Below, piece by piece: positions 1-8,827 of a DNA stretch of 64,000 nt (its first letter is position 1; every line of letters starts with the position of its first letter). The notes below the pieces were generated by a model that saw only the letters and a list, made by a program, of their open reading frames with translations, was not told the origin of the DNA and ran no database searches. The translations under genes and the position numbers were made by a program. Source of the DNA: Anaerococcus marasmi (GTDB taxonomy: Bacteria; Bacillota; Clostridia; Tissierellales; Peptoniphilaceae); assembly GCF_900290195.1 (NCBI RefSeq), contig NZ_OLMF01000004.1:857501-921500 (forward strand). Direction: 5' to 3'.

Positions 1-351
1 AAATGATTGAGTAAGCTTTTCAAGCTCCTTATTAGCCTTATCCACTTCCTCTACCAGATAATTTCCTATAGATATATAGTCAGTTAGTAAGAGGTCATCT
101 CCTCCAAATACCTTTTCTTGAATTTTATCCATAGCCCCAAATCCTAGGATTGTATCATAAGCCTTTCTAAGGGCTTGTTTAGCCTCGGTAGAAGACATTG
201 TATTGAAGTCTAGATTTCCCATATCAGTAAGCTTCTTAGCTAAGTCTGTATCATGTTCAACTTCATATCTTAGCAACTGTTCATTTCCATTAAGATCTTG
301 ATATTCGAATTCAAAGTTAATTAAGTGTCTTTTTTGTCTTTTAAATGCCAT
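1..351 (-). CDS. Phage tail assembly chaperone-like protein (3' part cut off)
   Basis: The first 117 codons are present; the reading frame runs open off the left edge of the window. The ATG is at 351-349. The protein begins MAFKRQKRHLINFEFEYQD and is acidic and helical. It lies directly after the tail tube gene and its terminator, the place where siphophages encode the tail assembly chaperone that guides tape-measure and tube assembly. The role is inferred from position and size; no diagnostic motif is visible. Confidence 0.55.
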   Translation of the reverse strand, partial: MAFKRQKRHLINFEFEYQDLNGNEQLLRYEVEHDTDLAKKLTDMGNLDFNTMSSTEAKQALRKAYDTILGFGAMDKIQEKVFGGDDLLLTDYISIGNYLVEEVDKANKELEKLTQSF

Positions 352-392
352 AAAATTCTCCTTTTATATCTTTATTTGCAAATTTTGAAAAT

Positions 393-414
393 AAAAAGGG
401 AGCTTGTCGCTCCC
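393..414 (-). terminator. Terminator after the tail tube gene
   Basis: Read on minus, a GGGAGC / GCTCCC stem with a five-base loop is followed by a T5 run. It sits between the tail tube gene and the next gene, where partial termination would help make tube protein more abundant than downstream products (inference). Confidence 0.75.
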
Positions 415-421
415 CTAAGTT

Positions 422-985
422 CTACATTGTTTCTGCGTGTGCTGGCTCGCCTTCTGCCTTACCCTCAGTAAATTTAATTGTTAGCCATTCAGAATCTCCT
501 TCTTCTAATTCGGCGTACCCTTCAATTAATGAACCATTAGCTTTAAAAGAGCCTGAATATTGGAAGGCATCTGTCCCATCTCCCTCTGAATCAGGTACTA
601 TGGTGTGGTTTCTCTTAATAGCAAAGTATTTGCCTTCTTGACCTTCAATTGCCTTGGCAAAATTAACTACTACAATATTTACTGTGGCATCATCCGCTAG
701 TAGCTCCTTGTCGAAAACTTCTTGAATTCTATCATGTACTGGATTGTCCTTGTATCTGTCTAGGGTGAAATCAGTTGAAGAAGTCATACTAGTTGATGAG
801 GTTCTCTCTGATTTTTCATCAACATATTTTCTTGAATATTCTTCAGTTTCCTTAGAAGTTGGTAGGTCTGTAAAACCTTTCATTCTGTAATATTTTCCGT
901 CTACTTCCATAAAAGAAACTACATCAGCTCTTAAAACTAGACCCTTAAATTCTTTTAAATTTTGTATTGTTTTTCCATCAGCCAT
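422..985 (-). CDS. Phage major tail (tail tube) protein
   Basis: A 187-residue protein typical in size for the tail tube subunit of Firmicute siphophages. The EYSRKYVDEKSERTS segment near residues 50-64, followed by a beta-rich half and an acidic tail, resembles the family in which tube proteins describe the altered residues around a SerThr-rich loop. It follows the neck genes, overlapping the previous stop by a few bases, and is followed by a terminator, as expected for an abundantly made subunit. Assignment rests on resemblance and gene order. Confidence 0.75.
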   Translation of the reverse strand: MADGKTIQNLKEFKGLVLRADVVSFMEVDGKYYRMKGFTDLPTSKETEEYSRKYVDEKSERTSSTSMTSSTDFTLDRYKDNPVHDRIQEVFDKELLADDATVNIVVVNFAKAIEGQEGKYFAIKRNHTIVPDSEGDGTDAFQYSGSFKANGSLIEGYAELEEGDSEWLTIKFTEGKAEGEPAHAETM

Positions 986-1409
986 TGTTTACCTCCATAT
1001 AGACTAATCTCATTTGTATTTGATATTGACTAGAGCCCGTTTCAGCACTAGACAAGTATCCGTTTGTTACTATTTCCAGCTTGGTTGGGTATCTCTCCCC
1101 CTCTAAGTCTGGATAAATTTCTTTGTAGTTCTGTTCCTGTATCCACTCAATCAAATCATCAAAAAAAGCAGAGTTTTCTAGCTGCGTAACTAGATCTCCG
1201 CTCATGTGATTTCTTGTAGTAAAGATAAATCCAAACTGCTTAAGTTCGTCCCCATCTACATATTTTTTAATTGTTGGATTAATAGGCTCAGAGTAGATTC
1301 CGTACTCTAAGGGCTGGTCCCCTAGGAAATCTACACTAAGCCTTACATCATCTTCTAAATAAGGGCAATCTAAGAAATATTCCCTTATACTTTCTATAAT
1401 TGACTTCAT
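978..1409 (-). CDS. Phage neck protein, probable tail terminator (minor capsid 3-like)
   Basis: A 143-residue protein between the other neck genes and the tail tube gene. The segments GIYSEPINPTIKKYVDG and RNHMSGD, and the position, match the Firmicute phage family catalogued as minor capsid protein 3, which occupies the place of the SPP1-type tail terminator. It overlaps the preceding gene by four bases (ATGA-type coupling) and the tail tube gene by eight. The structural role is inferred from synteny. Confidence 0.65.
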   Translation of the reverse strand: MKSIIESIREYFLDCPYLEDDVRLSVDFLGDQPLEYGIYSEPINPTIKKYVDGDELKQFGFIFTTRNHMSGDLVTQLENSAFFDDLIEWIQEQNYKEIYPDLEGERYPTKLEIVTNGYLSSAETGSSQYQIQMRLVYMEVNNG

Positions 1410-1756
1410 TTTGCTTTAGCTCCTGCTATACTTGCTGCACCTCTAAGGATTGAGTCTTTATGACTTGACTTCATACGCTCAAACCAGCGGTTGCCCCTCA
1501 TGGGTGCCCCTTGGAAATTAGCTGGCTCATAGTACCATCTTTTCGCATAAGGCGTTTGTTGTACTATCCTTCCGCTTCCTATACTTGTTTGAGTAGTAAC
1601 TGACCCTATAAGAGTTCCCACATCTTTCGGGGTATAGGGGTCCATTCTTCTTATGCACTCGCTATCAATAAATTTCTGGACCTCTCCACCTGTTTCTAGG
1701 TCTCTTTTCTTTAGGGCTTGTACTTCGTTAAAATCAAATTTACTAAAATTAATCAT
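1406..1756 (-). CDS. Phage neck protein (minor capsid 2-like)
   Basis: A basic 116-residue protein carrying MDPYTPKDVGTLIGSV at about residues 38-53 and TPYAKRWYYEPANF further on, features of the minor capsid protein 2 / HK97 gp10-like neck family. It would form part of the head-tail connector. It is packed between two other neck genes with one-base or four-base overlaps, so the genes are probably translated in a coupled way. Confidence 0.7.
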   Translation of the reverse strand: MINFSKFDFNEVQALKKRDLETGGEVQKFIDSECIRRMDPYTPKDVGTLIGSVTTQTSIGSGRIVQQTPYAKRWYYEPANFQGAPMRGNRWFERMKSSHKDSILRGAASIAGAKAK

Positions 1757-2112
1757 TAGTTCGCTCCTATCCTGGTGTGCTGCATTTTCTTAGATCCAAA
1801 ATCATAGACGTCGGAAACAGTAACAATCTTAGCCTTATACTTAATTGCGTATTCTTTAGCGGTCTTTAACTGCTCTATTTCTCTTTCGTTATCGTTTCTG
1901 ATTAATAAATCCTCTACATCCACTTCTCTAAGAAGCTTTTCAGGTATAAAGCAAGTTATCTTGTCTATATCGTCTCTATTTCTACCTGTACGATTGGTGT
2001 TTATCCCTCTAGTTTCCTCCCAGTGGCAAGGATAATTTCCTAAAACTGCATAAACATTTTCTCGATTAACTATTTTCTTTTTAACTATCGTTACCTTCGC
2101 ATTAGTTAACAT
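1756..2112 (-). CDS. Phage head-tail connector / stopper (minor capsid 1-like)
   Basis: 118 residues; the order portal, capsid, connector, this gene, then minor capsid 2 and 3 is the conserved neck cassette of Firmicute siphophages. A beta-rich sequence with DIDKITCFIPEK near the middle matches the minor capsid protein 1 family, whose place corresponds to the SPP1 gp16-type stopper. The first ten bases overlap the upstream gene. Function is inferred from order and size. Confidence 0.65.
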   Translation of the reverse strand: MLTNAKVTIVKKKIVNRENVYAVLGNYPCHWEETRGINTNRTGRNRDDIDKITCFIPEKLLREVDVEDLLIRNDNEREIEQLKTAKEYAIKYKAKIVTVSDVYDFGSKKMQHTRIGAN

Positions 2113-2503
2113 CTACACCTCTGTACATTAATCCTGTATGGATAAAAGCTTCTTTAATCATTTGATCTATAAAGCCTGCCACTATTCTATCTTTCTTATC
2201 TGTTGACAAGGTGTTAGCTTGTACATATTCCACTTTATGTTGGCCTACAGTCTCCGATTTGATTTCTCCTGATGAATTACCCTCTGAATTATTTAAAAGC
2301 CCTTTATCTTTAAAATAGAGCCCATTTATAATATCTTCTGTAACCTCATCAATCCTTTTCTGTAAGTTCTTGTCTCCTTCGCTTATCCTTTCGAAAGTTA
2401 AAAAGTCTATACGCCTTCTAATCCGTCTTTGTAAGGATAAGAAAAGCCCTTCGGTTATCTCAACCTCTGGGCTTCGCTTTTTAAATTCTTCATAGGTTAA
2501 CAT
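2102..2503 (-). CDS. Phage head-tail adaptor (gp15/gp6-like)
   Basis: A 133-residue mostly helical protein with MLTYEEFKKRSPEVEITEG at its start, typical of head-tail adaptor proteins that dock on the portal after packaging. It is the first gene downstream of the major capsid gene. Alternatively it could be a generic phage protein of the same place; the family was judged by eye. Confidence 0.6.
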   Translation of the reverse strand: MLTYEEFKKRSPEVEITEGLFLSLQRRIRRRIDFLTFERISEGDKNLQKRIDEVTEDIINGLYFKDKGLLNNSEGNSSGEIKSETVGQHKVEYVQANTLSTDKKDRIVAGFIDQMIKEAFIHTGLMYRGVDVN

Positions 2504-2521
2504 AAATTAACCCCTTTCTGC

Positions 2522-3574
2522 TTAAGCTTCTGGGCTAGCTGGTTCTCCATCAGCTGGTTTTTTAGCTTCAAGTTTAGTTAGTACTCTAGCAATTGGAATT
2601 TGCTTAAGTGGGAATGTACCATCTTCATTTTTAACTACTTCCCAGTTAGCACCTTTCTTAAGTTCTGCTTCAGTTGGTGATAGTGAAGCCATAGAAGCCT
2701 CAGTAAAGGAAATGCCTCTAGGAGCAAAACAGAATCTGTCCCTAGTATATAGAGTATCTTCACCGCCGTTTTTCATTGGATTCCTGTCAGTCTCATAAGG
2801 CACCTTTGCACCTGCTTTAGTGTATTCAAAAGCTCCTTGCCCAAAGATATAGGTTGTGTACTCACCTTCAGCACTTACTGGTAGGGAGTCATCAATGATG
2901 ATTGGTCTACCATTTAGATTAGCAAGTGCCAAAGGTCTTTCTATTCCTCTAGCGTCTGTATATTTAGCGTATTGGATTAAGTTCAGATTCTCTAATTGAG
3001 TTGCCACAGCTGAGTTCATAATAGCAGCGGCAAAGTTCTTCTTCCTTGCTCCAAATGCCTGTTGTAGAGCGTTATTTAATGTTACTTGACCGAATACATC
3101 ATCTTTGTATGTGTGACTATCTACAAACTCCTTATCTTTTGCTTTAGACATAGAGAAGATACCTTCAAGGATTGCAAGAAGTGAATCTTGTTTAAGGTCT
3201 GCCCACCAATCAAGAAGTTGATTAGCAACAGTTCTCATTGGGTCATGTCCGCCTGTAATATCAAATACAAAGTCTTTTTCAGTCCATGCGTGAGCCCTAC
3301 CGATTACTACTCTTTTTTGGTAGAAAGTATTAGTTGAATCTGAACTAATATCTGTTTGTCCGTCGTAGTTATCAGCGTCCCCTGATAGAATCCCAGCAAT
3401 TGGAGTAACGATAATATTACCTCCCACTTGCTCGTCCATTCTAGTTTTTAGGTCTGGTCTTTCTACAATAGCAGTAGAATTTAATAGTTCATTAGTTCTT
3501 TCTCTTTCGATTGTGTCGACATATTTTTCAAATACTTCTGCATTAAAATATGTTTTGTCAAATAGTTTAGGCAT
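2522..3574 (-). CDS. Phage major capsid protein
   Basis: 350 residues. The start MPKLFDKTYFNAEVFEKYVD and the internal RAHAWTEKDFVFDITGGHDP belong to a widespread capsid family of low-GC Gram-positive siphophages, with an HK97-like fold expected. The gene follows a scaffold gene and precedes the neck genes. The C-terminus ends in a short Lys/Pro/Ala/Glu-rich tail. No protease gene is seen, so head maturation probably uses the separate scaffold. Confidence 0.85.
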   Translation of the reverse strand: MPKLFDKTYFNAEVFEKYVDTIERERTNELLNSTAIVERPDLKTRMDEQVGGNIIVTPIAGILSGDADNYDGQTDISSDSTNTFYQKRVVIGRAHAWTEKDFVFDITGGHDPMRTVANQLLDWWADLKQDSLLAILEGIFSMSKAKDKEFVDSHTYKDDVFGQVTLNNALQQAFGARKKNFAAAIMNSAVATQLENLNLIQYAKYTDARGIERPLALANLNGRPIIIDDSLPVSAEGEYTTYIFGQGAFEYTKAGAKVPYETDRNPMKNGGEDTLYTRDRFCFAPRGISFTEASMASLSPTEAELKKGANWEVVKNEDGTFPLKQIPIARVLTKLEAKKPADGEPASPEA

Positions 3575-3583
3575 TTAAACCTC

Positions 3584-4150
3584 CTATAAAATACCTTTCT
3601 TGTTAGCTTTGAGCATTTCTTCATAGGTCATATCCTTAAGTTCCTTATCTCCTAAGCTTTGAGACCTACCCATGCTTCTTTGCTTTTGCTCTTCCTCGAC
3701 TTTAAATAGGTATGAGTCGCTTTCTTTTAGCCCCTCTATTTGTGCTTTTAAGTCGTCATTTAGGTTTTTAGAATCCTTTAGGCTATCGATATCAAGTAAA
3801 GCTTTAGCTGCCTTTAAGTTTCTACTGCCCGCATTAACTAAGCCTAGATCAATGGCGTTATTTAGGTTGATTCTTTCAATGTCTTCTTTAGCCTTAATTT
3901 GTGCTTCCTCATACTTGTTTTTGTATTCCTCCGCACTTGCCTTAATGGAGTCTATATCCATATCTTTGAAGGCTTCTATTTGCTCATTTGCACTTTCTAC
4001 TTGGGACTTGTAATTTTCATTTTCAGTCTTTAAGGTCTCATATTGATTTTTTAAGTTGTTGTAATTTTCTACTTCTTGACCTCTTAGCTTGAAAACTTGT
4101 GCTATCTGCTCATCATTTAAACCTATTTCTTTGAGTTCTTCTGTCTTCAT
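3584..4150 (-). CDS. Phage scaffold protein (GP20-like)
   Basis: 188 residues rich in Glu, Lys and Asn, with long predicted coiled coil from about residue 30 to 95 and a C-terminal KELKDMTYEEMLKANKKG tail. This matches the phage minor structural protein GP20 / scaffold family, which builds the procapsid and leaves before packaging. It lies immediately upstream of the capsid gene, the expected place. Confidence 0.8.
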   Translation of the reverse strand: MKTEELKEIGLNDEQIAQVFKLRGQEVENYNNLKNQYETLKTENENYKSQVESANEQIEAFKDMDIDSIKASAEEYKNKYEEAQIKAKEDIERINLNNAIDLGLVNAGSRNLKAAKALLDIDSLKDSKNLNDDLKAQIEGLKESDSYLFKVEEEQKQRSMGRSQSLGDKELKDMTYEEMLKANKKGIL

Positions 4151-4232
4151 AATCTCTCCTTATCCTAAGCTTTTTAAGTCGTCGCTGTGACTTTAGATGG
4201 TGATTTCCTGCATTTTAGGTCTGCTTCGACCA

Positions 4233-4308
4233 TGGCAGGCTGACTGGGATTTGAACCCAGACTTGCGGTTTTGGAGACCGCTATTCTTCCTAGTTAAATT
4301 ATCAGCCC
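4233..4308 (-). tRNA. Phage-encoded tRNA-Trp (CCA)
   Basis: A full 76-nt cloverleaf on minus: acceptor GGGCTGA pairs with TCAGCCT, the D stem is ATTT/GAAT, the anticodon loop is CTCCAAA, and the T stem is CTGGG/CCCAG with loop TTCAAAT. G73, the tryptophan identity base, and an encoded CCA end are present. Pair 1-72 is G-U. It sits inside the head gene module between the minor capsid gene and the scaffold gene, so it is carried by the prophage. Confidence 0.9.
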
Positions 4309-4310
4309 AT

Positions 4311-4334
4311 AAAAAAAGACGGTTCTCCACCGCC
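4311..4334 (-). terminator. Hairpin with T7 run upstream of the phage tRNA
   Basis: On minus, GGCGGT pairs with ACCGTC (one G-U) around GGAGA and is followed by seven T. It ends the small broken gene and lies directly before the tRNA, so it may terminate or provide the tRNA processing boundary. Confidence 0.6.
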
Positions 4335-4594
4335 TTATCTTCTTATTCCATTGTTCACGTTATAATATCTTTGCTTCTTATCAAGTTTCTTAAACTCTTC
4401 CTCTGTCAGTATCCTTTTCATAGCTAACTTGTACTTTTTTTATATGGATATTTATTGCTGTCGATTAGTCTTCTAACATTTAAAGCATCTTTTTTGCATA
4501 AAAAATGAGCGTGTTGCTCATAAGCACCGCCTTCTCTGATTAATATCCATTTTCTTTTAGGTAGTTTTGGATAATATTTTATTGTAAGTTTCAT
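4335..4594 (-). pseudogene. Small phage protein gene split by a frameshift in an A7 run
   Basis: The first frame (ATG at 4594, stop at 4424-4426) gives 56 residues starting MKLTIKYYPKLPKRKW. The -1 frame continues as KYKLAMKRILTEEEFKKL and ends at 4335, giving another 28 residues from the in-frame Met. The frames meet at an A7 run on minus (4435-4441); eight A would fuse them into a protein of about 86 residues. The gene overlaps nothing and follows the minor capsid stop by one base. It could be a true mutation, a homopolymer sequencing error, or programmed slippage. Function unknown. Confidence 0.65.
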
Positions 4595-4595
4595 G

Positions 4596-5735
4596 TTATC
4601 TTGTAAAAGTATTAAGACTATTAGCCCTAAGGCTTCCAGCCCTGTTAAAATTCTTATAAAGCTGTCTTTGTCTTTGTAATCTAACCTGGGCTATCGTCTT
4701 GCTTTCTTTATCTCCTACCTTGCTATACATCATAACTCTATGCTTGTATTTCCTGATAGTTCTTTCTATTTGTCTTTGCTTTTGGGTTGCTTCGTAATAA
4801 GTGTATTCTTTATCTTCAAACTCGAAAGGCTCGGGATCTATGTCTTCAAGCATTTCTTTAGTCCATGCTCTTTCTGATATCCCTTCAAAAAACGGATACC
4901 AATTATGCCTGCAATTTGCACCCATGAACCCCGTTACATCTCCATAGCCTATATCATCAAGGCTTAGGTATTTGGTGTTATCCCCTGATAAGGAAACAAT
5001 CTGACCCTGCCACTCTGCGTGAGATGGTCTCGCTCCAGCGTGTGCGGATATCTCCATAAGGTCTTGCTCCATTTCTTTTGCATTTGCCAAAGATATTTCC
5101 CCAGTCATTTGATTAAGAGTAGTCCTTACAAGCATCTTACTTGCTGACTCAACCGTGTAGTTTCTTCCCGATTGCTGGTAGTTTATTACTCTTATCCCTG
5201 AATCTGATAGGTCGTTTATTAGACCTCTTACTACTTGTTGACTAGAAAAAGCCCCGCTTGCAACTTTAAAGGTTGCTTGATTGAGTGTTTTCTTATAAAA
5301 ATCATTAAGAAGGATACTCTCACCATTGTATACCACTCCTAAAGATTTTGTTATATTAGCGTTTCCTAAGATAAGCCTTTCCATGGCATTATCTACTATG
5401 TTCTCAGCATGCTTATTCTTGCTTAAATCCACTAATCTTTTATTTACTGACCTATAGGCCTTCACCTCATCTTCGTAGTGCTTTAGGCTCGATCTATTGA
5501 CTATATCCGATATCTCTTCGTCTATATCCTCAAGATGAGGCTTTAAAAGACTTTCTATTTCCTCTGTAGTATATCCATTTTGAATTAATACTTCCGCCTG
5601 TCTTTCAGCAGTAGCAGTTAAGTAGCCGTTCTTCTTTATTCTTGTAGCTATATCTTCTAAGATATCATCTTCTAAGCCTTGGTATAGCTCGATAAGGTGG
5701 TCGGTTACCCTTTCCATGTATTCTGGGCTTAGCAT
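4596..5735 (-). CDS. Phage minor capsid protein (Phage_min_cap2 / MuF-like)
   Basis: 379 residues. The N-terminal half is helical and coils around the portal region in relatives; the C-terminal half carries SAHAGARPSHAEWQG (near residue 230) and GANCRHNWYPFFEG, hallmarks of the phage minor capsid protein 2 group related to SPP1 gp7/MuF. One copy or a few are expected inside the head near the portal. No toxin domain extends its C-terminus. It overlaps the portal stop by one base. Confidence 0.85.
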   Translation of the reverse strand: MLSPEYMERVTDHLIELYQGLEDDILEDIATRIKKNGYLTATAERQAEVLIQNGYTTEEIESLLKPHLEDIDEEISDIVNRSSLKHYEDEVKAYRSVNKRLVDLSKNKHAENIVDNAMERLILGNANITKSLGVVYNGESILLNDFYKKTLNQATFKVASGAFSSQQVVRGLINDLSDSGIRVINYQQSGRNYTVESASKMLVRTTLNQMTGEISLANAKEMEQDLMEISAHAGARPSHAEWQGQIVSLSGDNTKYLSLDDIGYGDVTGFMGANCRHNWYPFFEGISERAWTKEMLEDIDPEPFEFEDKEYTYYEATQKQRQIERTIRKYKHRVMMYSKVGDKESKTIAQVRLQRQRQLYKNFNRAGSLRANSLNTFTR

Positions 5736-7090
5736 TATTCTTCCTCAGCTATATCGCTTCTATTCTCTTCTACTCCTGCCTGTATATCTCCTAACTCATC
5801 ATCAGTAACACCATATCTCCATTTTAGATATGCTTCTGGCTTTAAGATACCTGCGGCAACTTCCTGTAGCCTTATCTTTTGCTCGGTTTCTGAGTCCACT
5901 ACAAGGCTATCATCAAAGTCAAAAGACACTTGGCAGTCCTCTTTATATGGGATGGATAACTCCTTATACCAATACTTTAATATTTCTATAAAATCTTCTA
6001 AACATATTGCCAATTCATTTTGTATATCTTTAACGGTTGAATGGGACCTTTGCTGACTGGTTTTAATTTCAGTAGCTGTCTTGGCAGTAAATTCCACGTC
6101 TGATAAAGTCCCATTAGCAAGTCCACATAAGAACTCGATTCTCTTTAAGATCTCATTAAGACCATTAAAAAGTGAAGAATCTCTAATATCTGGGCTAAAC
6201 ACTTCATAGAAGTCTCTTCCTCCGTCTCCCATATCAAGGCCTAGGTTTCTGAATAGCCTTTCCTTACCTGCAGGAAGTTCATTTGCATTTTTAAGGGCAG
6301 TTATATCTGCGTCAATAGCAAGTTCCGACCCCTTATACTCCCAAATAATTCTCTGGTACTGTTCGTCTGCGTCTTGGATTAAGGATAAAGCCCTAGCAAA
6401 GCATGAGATACCCTCGTTAGAGTCTAAATCAAGGTTATTAGCCTGTGGGTTTTTAAAGTAAGCAAACAATGGCCTGTCTGAATCAACTATCATCTCTTCC
6501 GCCATGTCTGCCCACTCTTCCACCACTCCTAAGCTTATCTTATCCCCTAATACCTCTTGATTATTTGATAGGTAAGCTGTATTTGTGATTAGATATTCAT
6601 CATCTATCTTGTGTTCTTCAAGCCTAGTAAAGAAGATATCTTTATCTTTCTTATCTTTTTTCTTTATCCTATCTATAAAAACAATATGATTGATTTCTCC
6701 AAAGCTTGTAAATCCTAAAATTATAAATTTATTAGCTGGAACGATATCAATATCAATAAGCTTTTTTGAATAGTCTTCTACATAAGGCTTAACTACAATC
6801 CCACCTAATGCTAGTCCGTACTCGGTAAACTTCCTTATGTGCCTAATGAACTTTTGATATATGATATCAAGGTTTTCATCATCCACCCTAGTTTCTAGCT
6901 CCATAGTTGTTAGCCTTGCAAGTTCAGATGATATCGCTGCACATAAATTTAAAGATTGCGACGTGTCGGCGTCCCTCATATCTTCTAGCCAAAAAGGTTC
7001 ACCGTGGTAGCAGTCTAGCCATATCTTATAATTATTTTCTATATTGAGGGCAAGGCTACCCAGCCTCTCCCTTATTTCTCTATCTAACAT
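5735..7090 (-). CDS. Phage portal protein (SPP1 gp6-like)
   Basis: 451 residues, the usual length for SPP1-type portals that form the dodecameric DNA channel at one head vertex. Between terminase and minor capsid genes, with an Asp/Glu-rich C-terminus (GVEENRSDIAEEE). The region SLNLCAAISSELARLTTMELE near residues 46-66 and the EFTAKTATEIKTSQQRS stretch near 325 are typical of the family (Phage_prot_Gp6). The gene begins nine bases after the large terminase stop. Confidence 0.88.
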   Translation of the reverse strand: MLDREIRERLGSLALNIENNYKIWLDCYHGEPFWLEDMRDADTSQSLNLCAAISSELARLTTMELETRVDDENLDIIYQKFIRHIRKFTEYGLALGGIVVKPYVEDYSKKLIDIDIVPANKFIILGFTSFGEINHIVFIDRIKKKDKKDKDIFFTRLEEHKIDDEYLITNTAYLSNNQEVLGDKISLGVVEEWADMAEEMIVDSDRPLFAYFKNPQANNLDLDSNEGISCFARALSLIQDADEQYQRIIWEYKGSELAIDADITALKNANELPAGKERLFRNLGLDMGDGGRDFYEVFSPDIRDSSLFNGLNEILKRIEFLCGLANGTLSDVEFTAKTATEIKTSQQRSHSTVKDIQNELAICLEDFIEILKYWYKELSIPYKEDCQVSFDFDDSLVVDSETEQKIRLQEVAAGILKPEAYLKWRYGVTDDELGDIQAGVEENRSDIAEEE

Positions 7091-7098
7091 CTTTGCTC

Positions 7099-8418
7099 CT
7101 AAGCATTCATCAATACCTTTATAAACTTCTCCATGGAGTACTCAAAGGCATCTAGGGTATCTATATCACTTGTACCATCATCAAGCCTTATATCCTCCAT
7201 TTCTTCTTCCTTCCATACTGCAGTAGATAAAGCATCTTCTAAGCTCTTACAGTTTTCGGTATAAAAAAATCTATCAGAAGCCACCAAAGTATTAACAAGT
7301 CTTATCCTGTCGTTGATTGGGTTCTTGATAGAATTCTTAATCTTTATATTTAAATTTGCATCTAACAAGGCTTTTTGCATGCCCTTGATTAATACTTGTT
7401 CGGCACTATCTGCATATATTAGGTCGACATTGCCATAAGTAGATTGAATAACTCTTACAAAGTCGATTAGTTGATTATATAAATCTGTAGGCTTATCAGG
7501 TTCTAATCTCTCAGACCTTAACGCATATACCTTTTTAAATCCTCGACTTATGCCTGTACAAACAAAAGCGTGTTTTGAATTATTGCCACCAAAGTCCACT
7601 CCAATCTGTATCATCTGTAATTCGTGAGGTTTTTCTTTAATTAGATAGTTTTCCGGACCATGAGCAAACTGCTTATATATAAGCCCCTCAGCTACTACCC
7701 TAAGTCCTTCTATATCCCTCTTATACCAAACAGAATTAGGGTCATACTGGAGTTTTATCTCCTTCTTCCTTTGGTCTGAAATATTTATATTGTCATCAAT
7801 TGTAAAGTGCTTGTAATTATATCCGCCAAAATCTATTCCATCATCAAGCATTTCCTGATATTTATCTATATGATCAGCATAAATAAAATGATTAGGACTA
7901 GACGGGTTTAAGTCCCAAAAGAACTTCCTTCTTTTAGCTGCTGCTGTACGGTTAAAGGCTTCCTTGATTGAGTCCTTGTGGTGTAAGTTTATCTCTGTAG
8001 CTATCCACATACCGAAGGAATTACCACGTATCTTTTTATATGAATCAGCCTTGGCAGCACCAGCAAATATCACTATTCTTTCTCTAAATTTTGTATAAGG
8101 GCCTTTAATAATTAAGGCTTCATTGCCTTTATGTTTTCCCCATCTGCATTGCCCACGGAAAATGTATTCTAATCCAAAGCCATTGGCATCTCCTATGTTT
8201 AGTTTGGCGTTTGCAGCAGTTGACCCTGTAGCAAGGTGCAATCTATCCTTGGTCGTCCTTAACTCATGGGCAAAGGCATATATATTGTCTACAGTCTTTC
8301 CCGCCCTTACAGCACCCTCTGCAATATTATAGGTATTATCTTTACAGTTCCTTATGTAGTCGATATGCTTATCAGAAAAATTAAAGGGTATGGTTTTTCT
8401 CTTCTTAATCTTTTCCAT
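7099..8418 (-). CDS. Phage terminase large subunit
   Basis: 439 residues. The N-terminal ATPase has a Walker A-like motif EGAVRAGKT at residues 34-42 and a WIATEINL segment near 139. The C-terminal RNase H-like nuclease shows IGVDFGG near 275, YADSAE near 333 and DTLDAFEYS near 420, supplying the acidic metal ligands. This PBSX-type protein cuts and pumps DNA into the prohead. It overlaps the small subunit by 14 bases and precedes the portal, the standard order. Confidence 0.92.
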   Translation of the reverse strand: MEKIKKRKTIPFNFSDKHIDYIRNCKDNTYNIAEGAVRAGKTVDNIYAFAHELRTTKDRLHLATGSTAANAKLNIGDANGFGLEYIFRGQCRWGKHKGNEALIIKGPYTKFRERIVIFAGAAKADSYKKIRGNSFGMWIATEINLHHKDSIKEAFNRTAAAKRRKFFWDLNPSSPNHFIYADHIDKYQEMLDDGIDFGGYNYKHFTIDDNINISDQRKKEIKLQYDPNSVWYKRDIEGLRVVAEGLIYKQFAHGPENYLIKEKPHELQMIQIGVDFGGNNSKHAFVCTGISRGFKKVYALRSERLEPDKPTDLYNQLIDFVRVIQSTYGNVDLIYADSAEQVLIKGMQKALLDANLNIKIKNSIKNPINDRIRLVNTLVASDRFFYTENCKSLEDALSTAVWKEEEMEDIRLDDGTSDIDTLDAFEYSMEKFIKVLMNA

Positions 8419-8827
8419 AAATCATACCATCTATATCGTCTAAGTCTTCAACCTCTTCTGATATACCTTTCATGATTTCAATTTCTGTCTTGGTCTTTTG
8501 AATTTGAGTTTCTTGTTTTTCTTTTTCTAGTCGTTTCGACTCATTATCTACAGAGTCGTAGCCCGCTCTATCTAATATGGTTTTTATAGCTTCTAGTTTG
8601 ACAAATTCACTATCGGCATCAATTAAATCTTTTAGTCCTCTCATTGCGGGAGCTACTAATTCTTTTAAGAACTCTCTTTGAAGTTCTTCTTTTTTATTTT
8701 GAAAGTCCTCTTGTTTTTTCCACCTCGATACAGTTTCTTCTCTTACATCAAGTTTTTTAGCTATTTCTCTTTGTGATAGATTGGTGAAAACCATTAAATT
8801 TATAGCTTTATCCTGTTTGCTTGCCAC
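8405..8827 (-). CDS. Phage terminase small subunit
   Basis: About 141 residues from a GTG start at 8827, chosen because GAGGTGG lies seven bases upstream; the ATG-like start further up would lack this. A helix-turn-helix (LSQREIAKKLDVREETVSRWKKQ) spans about residues 18-40, followed by helical and charged regions, as in phBC6A51-type small terminases that recognise the packaging site. It overlaps the large subunit gene, and its start lies inside the end of the GIY-YIG gene. Confidence 0.8.
   Translation of the reverse strand: MASKQDKAINLMVFTNLSQREIAKKLDVREETVSRWKKQEDFQNKKEELQREFLKELVAPAMRGLKDLIDADSEFVKLEAIKTILDRAGYDSVDNESKRLEKEKQETQIQKTKTEIEIMKGISEEVEDLDDIDGMIYGKD

Noticed and set aside
3672-4013. 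113-residue plus-strand frame opposite the scaffold gene
   Set aside because: Mirror of a Glu/Lys-rich coiled coil, giving a Ser/Leu-rich artefact.
8123-8475. Two overlapping plus-strand frames opposite terminase
   Set aside because: No ribosome site; the large terminase occupies this DNA.
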